This document shows, in pieces, positions 27,464-35,672 of a stretch of 41,245 nt of DNA (positions within the stretch are counted from its first letter, which is position 1; every line of letters begins with the position of its first letter). Made by a program: the position numbers and the translations under genes. The notes below the pieces were generated by a model. It was not told where the DNA came from, did not search any database, and saw only the letters and a list, made by a program, of their open reading frames with translations. The stretch is from an uncultured Chlorobiaceae bacterium. GTDB lineage: Bacteria > Bacteroidota > Chlorobiia > Chlorobiales > Chlorobiaceae. The stretch is taken from the NCBI GenBank assembly GCA_903824295.1, contig CAIJWE010000025.1:1-41245 (forward strand), given 5' to 3'.

Positions 27464-30127
27464 TCATTGAAAAAGCTTGTCAGTATAGAAAAGGATTTTT
27501 TCAAAAACATTATTTTTGTTGGATATAAAATTACGAGCAGAACTAGAATTGATATTGCCTATAGCACTGCCTTTTTCTGTCCAATATGTATGCACAATGC
27601 GTACAACTGCTGAAATACCGGAATTATGTGCAACTCTATCACTTCCATTTCTAATTCTGTTATATTGTATAGTATTCATAAGCGAGAATGAATACAAACC
27701 CATATCATATTCAACATTTTTTTTGTTGTCGCTGTTTATATTTCGTTGGGCATTTTCAATATCAGGCAAAGAAAATTCATCAGGCGTCCCAGTTTTTCCC
27801 AAAATTACTAAATTGCGACCAATAGCAGTAACACGAGATTGAGACGGGCCGAGCAAACTTGCATTACCATTTGACGACTGTGCATCGTGAAATGATTTCA
27901 TAAAATCGTTCCATACATCATTTGCCCTCCTTGTGCCGTGTCGATAATCTCTGCCGTCCCGATCTATTTTTTCAGTAAGCAGTTGTTCGTAAGTTGGATT
28001 GGGATTACGAATAAAGGACAATCTAACAGGATATTTTGTGTTCATTCTTGCCCAAGCTTCTGCAAGCTTTAACGGAGACCAACTGTTATCGCCTTGACCC
28101 AATACCCACGAAATCACTTTTGTGCGAAATGATTCTCCATTGTTGTGCCACGACCAATAATTCATATTGGTATATTCAGGCGATATATCAGGAAACGAAA
28201 TGCTATCTTCTTTGCTAAATTGATTTTTATTAAACATTCGCCAAACATAAATTTCAGGAACAATATGCATATCTTGGGTGTTTTGCCTTGCTTCGTTTGA
28301 ATTGATATTGTACAAAATATCAAGCATTTTTGCGAACTGACTATTGTGTATAGGATAATCACTGTTTATTTTAGTGTCTGCCGTTCTGGGGAGCAATAAA
28401 GTTGCAGGAAATTTGTGTGGATTTATTGTCATAAAACTTGTTGGCAATTCATTTCGATCGTTTGGATTTGTAAAAGCGTACATTGCCAGCATAATAGGGT
28501 AGACATCATTTGAAGACGCAAAATATTGGGTCATTGTCATTCCGTTATTCCACTGTGCTTTAATGTAATTCGACAAACTGAAAATGGGACAACCGAGCAA
28601 AGTTACATTCCAACGGTCGCCGTTAGCAACAGGCAGTGGTTGCCACATTGCAGGATTAGTTGTTAAATTAAGTAAGTCTGGATAAACCTGTACTGCTGCC
28701 AAAGTCATAAGCGGCTTAAAGCATGAACCGATAAAACGCCGTTGAGTATTTGAATTTTTCCGATCTAATTGATAGGCTGGATTGATTCTTAATGTTGAAT
28801 ACGAAGGTGCTGCCAAAATTTCACCTGTAGCCGAATTTATTAATGAAATAGACATTTCAACCTTTTCACCTTCGTGTAACTTAACACCACTAATCAAAAC
28901 AGAGTCAACATATTTTTTTAATTCGCCTTCTAAGGTTTTAGACAAATAGGGGTCTATTGATAGATTAATATTATCAGGCGATGTTTCGTTCATTTTCTGA
29001 TTAAAAAGATCTACGATTTTCTGTGTAAAATTATCGGTATAAAGCGTATCGACCTGTGTTCTCATTTTCCCCTTATTTGTATCAAGAGAATATGAAAGCG
29101 TATTCATTGGATTGTTGCGAAAAAAATAAAATTCGGCTTTCTTGTTTTTTATACCTTCATCAGAAACTACTACTCTCAGAACATTTTCGTTAAATCTAAA
29201 AGTACACCCGACACGAGAAAGACTTGCATTAGGAGAGCCTACCATTTTTTTTGTACCACAATAAATATCTAAATTTGTAGGCATATCAAAAACCAAACTG
29301 TCTCTTTGTTTTATAGTGTCCGTAAAAATTTGTACCGTAAAAGATTTATTGTCATCACCGTCAACACTAAATCTTATAAACCTTCCTTTTTCATAACATT
29401 CTTTGTAGTAATCGTATAAATCAATTGGCAAATCGCTGTGCTGTAAATAATTATTTTTTAACTTTACGATATAATTTTCCTGGCGTTGGACAAAAATGCT
29501 ATCCTGTCGCTTAACTGGCAAAACCGAACTTCCATATACGACAAACAATGAATTAGTTGAATCGATTTTTCCATACGAATGGCCAACAATAGTTCCAAGC
29601 CAAGGCTTATTGTTGAATTTTATTGTATACAATTCAGGAATCATTTTGATATATTCAATCTCAGCAACTCCCTTATAAATTTTAATTTTCAAATTAAAAT
29701 ACTTTTTGTAAAGGTTTTGATTTTGCTGTTTGAGAATATTTTGCAACTCGCTACTAAGATAAAAATTTTTAAGATTTGTATTTTTTATCCTATTCTCTTT
29801 AATACCGACTAAGCGAATATCGCCAACCAAGCACTCGCCTTCTTTAACATCATCGGGAAGAGCAAATATAAGTGCAGGATAACGATAATTTAATTGATCT
29901 AATGGTGTTAAATTCTTTTTTGTATCAATATTTTCTATTAATAGCAATTCTGTAAACAAAGCATCTGCTTTGCCAATAAAACCTTTGCCATCCCCGGCAA
30001 TTGGCTTATAACTATCTTTACTGCTGTTGCTAAAAAGAGAATAGCCAAATACGCAACTAACAATCACAACTACAATTACGATTATCGCCTGGAGCATATT
30101 TTTATGATTTGCATTAAATACCGCCAT
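27464..30127 (-). CDS. Membrane-anchored penicillin-binding-protein-like transpeptidase
   Basis: The 887-residue protein has an N-terminal TM anchor (about residues 11-33), a long extracytoplasmic region (35-430) that I do not recognise, and a C-terminal transpeptidase domain. All three active-site motifs of penicillin-binding proteins are in order: S468-C-F-K471 (in RRFIGSCFKPLMTLAAV), S538-S-N540 (in FASSNDVYPIM) and K778-T-G780 (in VILGKTGTPDEF). The entry strand SLINSATGEILAAPSYS is also typical of PBPs. The triad is intact, so an active D,D-transpeptidase is likely. The spacing to KTG is longer than in most class B PBPs. A SEDS-like gene lies in the same cassette, matching the known SEDS/class B PBP partnership. 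The M50-like gene follows after 9 nt. Confidence 0.8.
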   Translation of the reverse strand: MAVFNANHKNMLQAIIVIVVVIVSCVFGYSLFSNSSKDSYKPIAGDGKGFIGKADALFTELLLIENIDTKKNLTPLDQLNYRYPALIFALPDDVKEGECLVGDIRLVGIKENRIKNTNLKNFYLSSELQNILKQQNQNLYKKYFNLKIKIYKGVAEIEYIKMIPELYTIKFNNKPWLGTIVGHSYGKIDSTNSLFVVYGSSVLPVKRQDSIFVQRQENYIVKLKNNYLQHSDLPIDLYDYYKECYEKGRFIRFSVDGDDNKSFTVQIFTDTIKQRDSLVFDMPTNLDIYCGTKKMVGSPNASLSRVGCTFRFNENVLRVVVSDEGIKNKKAEFYFFRNNPMNTLSYSLDTNKGKMRTQVDTLYTDNFTQKIVDLFNQKMNETSPDNINLSIDPYLSKTLEGELKKYVDSVLISGVKLHEGEKVEMSISLINSATGEILAAPSYSTLRINPAYQLDRKNSNTQRRFIGSCFKPLMTLAAVQVYPDLLNLTTNPAMWQPLPVANGDRWNVTLLGCPIFSLSNYIKAQWNNGMTMTQYFASSNDVYPIMLAMYAFTNPNDRNELPTSFMTINPHKFPATLLLPRTADTKINSDYPIHNSQFAKMLDILYNINSNEARQNTQDMHIVPEIYVWRMFNKNQFSKEDSISFPDISPEYTNMNYWSWHNNGESFRTKVISWVLGQGDNSWSPLKLAEAWARMNTKYPVRLSFIRNPNPTYEQLLTEKIDRDGRDYRHGTRRANDVWNDFMKSFHDAQSSNGNASLLGPSQSRVTAIGRNLVILGKTGTPDEFSLPDIENAQRNINSDNKKNVEYDMGLYSFSLMNTIQYNRIRNGSDRVAHNSGISAVVRIVHTYWTEKGSAIGNINSSSARNFISNKNNVFEKILFYTDKLFQ

Positions 30128-30308
30128 ACTATTCTACCCCTTGATTTACAGAGTTAATAAGCGTTAAACTACAAGTTTTTCCGTGTTAACGTGTCGGTTT
30201 TGCTTGATTTCCTATCGTTCAACTAGTCAGTTACTTAGGGATTAACTCTTGTTTAGAGCTTACGATTAGGAATCTCGTTATAAAATTCACCTCCTGTAAC
30301 TTGCCCAT
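30128..30308 (-). other. Intergenic 181 bp in the cassette: no translatable gene, structured element
   Basis: This is the only large gap within the cassette. It contains a 100-bp segment (30150-30249) bounded by perfect 9-bp inverted repeats, AGAGTTAAT and ATTAACTCT. On the minus strand a Shine-Dalgarno-like AGGAGGTGAAT (around 30290) is not followed by a start codon. Instead it lies within a 30-codon open stretch (30253-30345) in another frame, overlapping the end of the 528-aa gene. It may hold a promoter or a mobile/structural element. No U-tract terminator is visible. Confidence 0.5.
30150..30249. repeat. 100-bp segment flanked by perfect 9-bp inverted repeats
   Basis: AGAGTTAAT at 30150-30158 and ATTAACTCT at 30241-30249 are exact reverse complements. 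Inside are partly symmetric blocks (CGTTAA and TTAACG near the left arm). It could be a folded RNA, a MITE-like remnant or an attC-like recombination site; none of these is demonstrated. Confidence 0.5.
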
Positions 30309-31895
30309 CTATTGTTTTTGTTTTGAACGTACGAATATAGTCGTATCATTGATTTTAAAAGAAATAAGCTCCTTATTTAGAATGTCTAACACTTGAAACC
30401 ATTCAGGATTTATTGTAATCGACATCGTTCGCCCATCTGGTACAGATACAGGTACAGATGCATTTGCTGGTGCTGAAGGAGCCTCTACTAACGGTGTTAT
30501 ATGGGCTGGCGCATTTATAAGTGAACCAGTTTTATAGCCACCTCCAAAACAAATAATCAATGCTGCTATTACAAGAAACGCTGTAATATTGTATTTATTT
30601 ACATAGTCAAAAGTTTTTTTGAAAATGCTTGGCATTGTTATATCATTTTTAAAAAACTCTTTATGTACTTTGCGAGATAACTGCTTGATTTTATGTTCAC
30701 AAACAGAAAATTCAATTCCAACATTTTTAAAAAATATCAATAATTCGCGCAGTTTTTTCTCTTTTTCTTTTTCAGGAATAAAATCTATCAATTTTTTCAC
30801 GTCAATATCTTGACCAATCAACAATCTGTTGTCTGGCAACAATTTTGTATCTTTAATATCTGGAATATCAAGGCTTTTAATTGTCTCCGTATCAGGCATT
30901 TGTTTTGTAATTTTCCAAATAAAAACAACTTCACCTATATTTTGACAGAATGGGTAAAGCTCTGCAATGCTATTTGACAAATCAATGTTGATAAATGGAC
31001 TTTTTCCACCAAGATAGTTCAAAAATTTTTGAAAGTCGGCAGATGTAATAGGCTGTAAATTTTGAAGGATTGTTGCAAAAGATAAATCGGTATCGAAAAA
31101 ATCTATTGCGCCATTCATCAATCTTGATGCGCTTCTTATATATACTTCCGATTGATCGAGATAATCAGTTTCAGACTTATGACTTAAATCACTCCATTCA
31201 ATTTGTTTTATTTTTCCAAATCCGAAGTCTTTTATATTACCGTGATAAATAATAATCAATTTATCATACAGAAATTCTTTGTAGTAATTTTCATCTATCG
31301 ACAATGCAAACGAAGCCAAAGGGCGCAACTCCTCGGGCAACATGTCTATAGCTGCAAAAAGCGTTTTTGCAACTTCGTTTTCCAAAACTCCATTTTCTTT
31401 CCATTCGAAATCATTATCTATACGAATTAACAGATACTCTAAATTAGCAATCGCATGCATAATTTGTTCGGCAAGATTGAATGCTTTGCTTCTGTCGTAT
31501 CCTTTAGTTTCTTTTAGCTGTAATAAATTGTCTAACTGTCCAATTTTTTTGTCACGATACTTTTCCATTTTCGGCAAACTGTTTATAATTTCACCGATTT
31601 TGAAATTGCATTCACGAATATTATCTGCATCAATGTCGTAAAATATTCGCGTATCGTACATTCTACCGGGTATACCATTGTGTTGACCCTGAATATGTAT
31701 AACTGATAGACAATTAAGGCTTGGCTCACGATATGCAAAAAGCGAGGCATATATTGGCGACAGTTTGTTTTGTCCGTGCTTGTCTTCAAGCAATTCAGAA
31801 ACGTGTGGGCGTATAGTTGTGGTCGCAATTTCCAAATAACCTATTGCTCCCTCTAATGCGCCCTTTATTGCTTTTTTTATTAGTATATTTTTCAT
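30309..31895 (-). CDS. Unknown 528-residue protein with one TM segment near the C-terminus
   Basis: The large N-terminal part (residues 1-430) is soluble and mixed alpha/beta, with no domain I recognise. One hydrophobic segment lies at about 436-453 (ITAFLVIAALIICFGGGY). It is followed by an Ala/Pro/Val-rich stretch (APAHITPLVEAPSAPANASVPV) and a short beta-type tail that would be extracytoplasmic if the N-terminus is cytoplasmic. This bitopic layout could pass a signal across the membrane, linking the GTPase-like side to the wall-enzyme side. It starts 7 nt after the 213-aa gene and precedes the PBP-like gene. Its last codons overlap a 30-codon open stretch in another frame (30253-30345). 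Confidence 0.7.
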   Translation of the reverse strand: MKNILIKKAIKGALEGAIGYLEIATTTIRPHVSELLEDKHGQNKLSPIYASLFAYREPSLNCLSVIHIQGQHNGIPGRMYDTRIFYDIDADNIRECNFKIGEIINSLPKMEKYRDKKIGQLDNLLQLKETKGYDRSKAFNLAEQIMHAIANLEYLLIRIDNDFEWKENGVLENEVAKTLFAAIDMLPEELRPLASFALSIDENYYKEFLYDKLIIIYHGNIKDFGFGKIKQIEWSDLSHKSETDYLDQSEVYIRSASRLMNGAIDFFDTDLSFATILQNLQPITSADFQKFLNYLGGKSPFINIDLSNSIAELYPFCQNIGEVVFIWKITKQMPDTETIKSLDIPDIKDTKLLPDNRLLIGQDIDVKKLIDFIPEKEKEKKLRELLIFFKNVGIEFSVCEHKIKQLSRKVHKEFFKNDITMPSIFKKTFDYVNKYNITAFLVIAALIICFGGGYKTGSLINAPAHITPLVEAPSAPANASVPVSVPDGRTMSITINPEWFQVLDILNKELISFKINDTTIFVRSKQKQ

Positions 31896-31902
31896 GATCG
31901 TA

Positions 31903-32544
31903 TTAAATTTTTAATAGCCAATTTTCTATATTAGAGTTATTCATATATGCTGGAACTCGTATCTTGTATTTACTAAATAAATCAACAACAAGATTAAAAG
32001 TCCCAAATGGCAAACGTTGATCTATATTAAGATTGTCAAATTTCTGACGATGAATGCTGTTATTTTTATGTATAGTCAATTGGGTTCCGTCTATTGGATA
32101 AGCTGTAAAATATATATGCGGAATAATGATATTTGTATATACTGTAGGCGTATTTGTATTTACTGATGGCTTAAACCTTTCATGGCCAAATACAGTATAG
32201 CTTTGCAATTCACTAACTCTGCTCGCTAAAAGTACATCAAGTCCTTGATTATTATTGTCTCGAGGAACTGCAAATTCACTTTCTTGTTTCAATATATCAT
32301 CTAAATATACAGAAGAGTTGTCAATGTGAATGAAGTTTGGATCTAAATTACTTTCATCAAAAAGAATCCAGTTTGATGCTTTACTGGCACCTTCAAAGAA
32401 TTCATCAAATTTATCAACAAACCTCGCACCAAATTTCTTATATATTGCTAATAGGACGAGATAGTATACTTTAGTCGACATAGTCTTAATGTCGGTGACA
32501 TTAAAAGTATTATATAATCCAATGAATTTATCAGGATTCAACAT
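31903..32544 (-). CDS. Unknown 213-residue cassette protein
   Basis: A soluble protein with no signal peptide or TM segment: MLNPDKFIGLYNTFNVTDIKTMSTKVYYLVLLAIYKKFGARFVDKF, then a mid-region rich in Asn/Asp. I do not recognise the family and see no catalytic motif. It lies between the GTPase-like gene (9-nt gap upstream) and the 528-aa gene (7-nt gap downstream), both on the same strand. It is therefore surely part of the transcript and a candidate cytoplasmic partner of the GTPase-like protein. Confidence 0.7.
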   Translation of the reverse strand: MLNPDKFIGLYNTFNVTDIKTMSTKVYYLVLLAIYKKFGARFVDKFDEFFEGASKASNWILFDESNLDPNFIHIDNSSVYLDDILKQESEFAVPRDNNNQGLDVLLASRVSELQSYTVFGHERFKPSVNTNTPTVYTNIIIPHIYFTAYPIDGTQLTIHKNNSIHRQKFDNLNIDQRLPFGTFNLVVDLFSKYKIRVPAYMNNSNIENWLLKI

Positions 32545-32553
32545 TGCATCTAA

Positions 32554-34290
32554 TCATTTAAATACTACATATAAATTAGGACACGTTCCAGTTTCTTTTT
32601 CAAAAAAGGTTTTGACACCACGGAGACATGATGTATAGTTTTTCTGTTCTGTATTAACATTATAGCTTATCCCTCCAGCATCTATTGGCAATGCAAGCAA
32701 TTCACATAAAATTATATCAGTACTTTTATCACAAAATACATATGCATAGAAATTTTGCCAAAATGTAGTAGAAATATTTTTTAAATTAGCATACCCATCT
32801 ATCTCTTCTACTATCTGTTTTAATACATTCTTTAAATTATCTGTATCATATTGTTCAAAGTTTTTTACAACATCTTTTCCGCTGACATATTTGTATGCTT
32901 TAAGATTGTGAATATTATTTTCATCGACATTACTGACCTCACGCATTAAGACTCGTTTTGTGCTTTTCGTATTCCCCTTATAAAGAGATAATTGTCTCCC
33001 CTTTTCACTATCCATTTCCATTAAGAAGTTAATATTATCAATATCCAAAGAAATACCAAGCCATTTTATAAGCCTTTTTGTCAATTTGTTAGGAAGTTTA
33101 GTTAACATTATCTTCCACCTTTTATGAGTGTATTTCTCTTTAAGGCAGGACTTTAAATTCGTATAAATACCAGTAATATTTTCAGCCTCGTGAAATGCCT
33201 CACCCGGTATATCCATAAACTCAATAATTCTTTCATTTCCTTCAATTGTTAATGAACCTTTATAGTGGTGTGTTGATTTTGTAAGATTAGTTATATCTGT
33301 AGGGTCAATATTTTTATTTCCAACAATACTGTTCAAATAACTTTGAACTTGCGGATAACCATAATAAGGTTTCGTATTTACATTTATTCCCATAATGGTT
33401 AATGCTCTGAAAATATCAGAAATACAATGCGATTTCCCATTATCTTGAGTTCCTACAACAGCAATTTTTATTGGTTTTTTTTTCATATCAGTATTGTATT
33501 TTATGCCATTATTCTTTGTAATATAATGATACAACTTATTACTTGTTATTGATATTTCGGCATTTTTATCTTTATAAATATGATTTATGCAATAAATCAA
33601 ACAATCAATGTAACCAAAATTTATATCTGATTTATATAAACAGAAAACCTTTTTTCGAAGAATAAGACGTTTTTTTTGTGGAGTTATAATGCCCTGTGTA
33701 TCCGTGTAAGGAAACAAATATCCAGATTGTAAAAGGCTTTTCAATTCTTCTGAGAATCCTTCTGCTGTTCCATTTATAAGATCTATGTGCTGCGCAACTG
33801 CTAATCTTGCGTATGTATTGAAATCAACAGGATATTTCTTTTCAAACCCAAAATGAGGGTCTTCATCAAAAGCAGCAAACAAAATTGTTTTTTCGCTATC
33901 AATTTGCTTTATGTTATATGATATCCTGTTTATTTTCCATGTTTCGGGTAAGTTTTGTAAATCAATACACAAAACAAAAATATCGGCCGAATCGCACCAG
34001 ATTTTTATACTCTCCGAAATACTATTGTTATCCTGATATTCAAAAATTTCCGCTGGTGGCGCTGTATTATCAAAAGTAATTTGTCGTTTAGGCAAATCTA
34101 TTCGACCACCTCCGAGATAAAATGATTTTTCTGTTCCTGCCACTTTTTTACGCACAAAGCCCCATCGCTTATCAAAAACTTTCTTTTGCGTAAGTAAATT
34201 CTCAAAGTGCACAATAATCCTGTTTGTTTCGTTTTTGTGTTCAAAAAACGAGAACAGGCATATACGGCCATTCGGGATTTTTTGGTTCAT
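32554..34290 (-). CDS. P-loop GTPase-like protein of the cassette
   Basis: The 578-residue soluble protein has a Walker A motif G280-TQDNG-K286-S287 (KIAVVGTQDNGKSHCISDIF), and 80 residues later a switch II/Walker B-like D360-I-P-G363-E (IIEFMDIPGEAF). This is the G1/G3 arrangement of TRAFAC-type GTPases; DxPGE forms are seen in GTPases of bacterial conflict and signalling operons. No clear G4 N/TKxD was found. Residues 1-250 form a separate domain without a P-loop (VLCIDLQNL, TILFAAFDEDPHFG), perhaps a degenerate relative. The frame extends to 34380, but ATG 34290 overlaps the stop of the upstream gene by 4 nt (ATGA) and is taken as the start. Confidence 0.75.
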   Translation of the reverse strand: MNQKIPNGRICLFSFFEHKNETNRIIVHFENLLTQKKVFDKRWGFVRKKVAGTEKSFYLGGGRIDLPKRQITFDNTAPPAEIFEYQDNNSISESIKIWCDSADIFVLCIDLQNLPETWKINRISYNIKQIDSEKTILFAAFDEDPHFGFEKKYPVDFNTYARLAVAQHIDLINGTAEGFSEELKSLLQSGYLFPYTDTQGIITPQKKRLILRKKVFCLYKSDINFGYIDCLIYCINHIYKDKNAEISITSNKLYHYITKNNGIKYNTDMKKKPIKIAVVGTQDNGKSHCISDIFRALTIMGINVNTKPYYGYPQVQSYLNSIVGNKNIDPTDITNLTKSTHHYKGSLTIEGNERIIEFMDIPGEAFHEAENITGIYTNLKSCLKEKYTHKRWKIMLTKLPNKLTKRLIKWLGISLDIDNINFLMEMDSEKGRQLSLYKGNTKSTKRVLMREVSNVDENNIHNLKAYKYVSGKDVVKNFEQYDTDNLKNVLKQIVEEIDGYANLKNISTTFWQNFYAYVFCDKSTDIILCELLALPIDAGGISYNVNTEQKNYTSCLRGVKTFFEKETGTCPNLYVVFK

Positions 34291-35672
34291 TGTCTTTTTG
34301 TACTGCTTATTGCTGGAAAAGCGACCAATCCTGCCAAAAGTATAGGGGCTAAATCTATCAAAATACTTAAGAAAAAGCATCGGATACTTTCCTTAAACAG
34401 CAGTTCATGGACTTCTTTTTCGCCCTCTGATCTTAAGTTATTGTGGTTTTCTGTGTATTTTCCGGACAACAATTCAAACAAATCATTAAGTGCTTTATTT
34501 TGGTCTATTGTTTTTGTATTTATGATAGTATGATACTTTATTACTGTTATATTTTTTTGTGAAAGAGAATCTAATTTGCCATATAACTCACCCTCTACTT
34601 TTACAATATTGCTTTTTATATTTCGTTGCATTACTTTATTACCAGCTATTTTCTCCAAATCAAATCTTAGAATCAAAGAATCCAATGTATGTAGTAAACT
34701 ATCAGCTGAAAAAATTGCGTCCTTTTTTTGGATAATAGGCGGTGTTTGTATTGTATCATCTAAATCTTCAATTTTTTTATCAAGTTCTTTTATATTTTTA
34801 TTTACCTGATTAAATACCGGATTTGTGTAACGAAAATTTTTTTCGTCATATTTATATCTGGTAATTTGACTGCTATTTAACTTCTCCTGTAATTCACTTT
34901 TCTCTGTTTTATATTCATTGATTTTATTTATATTTGGTTGATTTACTTGTCGAAGTGAATCTAATTTTGTGTTTATTTTTTGTTTGTCCGTGCTGATGTT
35001 TGGCGTTATGTATTTGCTTAATTCTTCGCTTGTTCTTACTGCTTGTGCCATTATTTGCGTTTCGCCAAAGTTGCTGTAAATATGAAAATAGTTAAAAGTT
35101 AATGCTGCAATATCAAACAATATGTAAAGCCCGATACAACATACCAAAAATAGAATTTTTTTGTCGCCTTGTATATAGGGCATTTGGTGTGTAAGCCAGC
35201 CTGTTACCCAAAAGAGAGTAACAATGACAATAACTGACAGAAACCAACAGAACACACCGTCAAGCCCGTTTTCATTCATCCACAAAAAAGATATACTTTC
35301 ATGCATAATGTAGCAGGCAACAGCCAAAAATGAAATAGTTAATATCCAACGCAGATAAATCCAAACCGACATTTCACGCATTTTTTGTCCTGTACTTTTC
35401 CATCTCTCTTTCCAGCTTTTTGGCGTATCGTATTTGTAATCATAATTTACAGTTTCAATGCAAATTTCGTCTTCCGCCTCAAACTTTTTATAAAAGAATG
35501 AGGTCACCCAACCAATAAAACAGCTTATTAACAACCACAAAAACCAGTTACTATTAAAATTGCGGCAAAAAATTCCGAAAACAACTATATACAGCACAAA
35601 CGTTATTAGCAGACCATTGTTTAGGAAGAGTTTACCAAGTTTGTTTATCGCTTTTTTCTTTTCTTCTGTCAT
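34287..35672 (-). CDS. Polytopic membrane protein with extended coiled coil, unknown family
   Basis: The 461-residue protein has five predicted TM segments in its first half (about 20-37, 42-62, 103-122, 139-160, 171-192), a long charged helical region at about 200-425 (KINTKLDSLRQVNQ, KTEKSELQEKLNSSQ, KNIKELDKKIEDLDD) that should form a coiled coil, and a last TM at about 429-455. I do not recognise the family. Its ATG overlaps the SEDS-like stop (ATGA) and its stop overlaps the GTPase-like start (ATGA), so it is coupled to both and may be a membrane scaffold or sensor between them. Confidence 0.75.
   Translation of the reverse strand: MTEEKKKAINKLGKLFLNNGLLITFVLYIVVFGIFCRNFNSNWFLWLLISCFIGWVTSFFYKKFEAEDEICIETVNYDYKYDTPKSWKERWKSTGQKMREMSVWIYLRWILTISFLAVACYIMHESISFLWMNENGLDGVFCWFLSVIVIVTLFWVTGWLTHQMPYIQGDKKILFLVCCIGLYILFDIAALTFNYFHIYSNFGETQIMAQAVRTSEELSKYITPNISTDKQKINTKLDSLRQVNQPNINKINEYKTEKSELQEKLNSSQITRYKYDEKNFRYTNPVFNQVNKNIKELDKKIEDLDDTIQTPPIIQKKDAIFSADSLLHTLDSLILRFDLEKIAGNKVMQRNIKSNIVKVEGELYGKLDSLSQKNITVIKYHTIINTKTIDQNKALNDLFELLSGKYTENHNNLRSEGEKEVHELLFKESIRCFFLSILIDLAPILLAGLVAFPAISSTKRQ

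Noticed and set aside
30150-30249. Integron attC site
   Set aside because: The terminal inverted repeats are suggestive, but the 7-bp core consensus pair of attC sites is not present and there is no integron integrase in the window.
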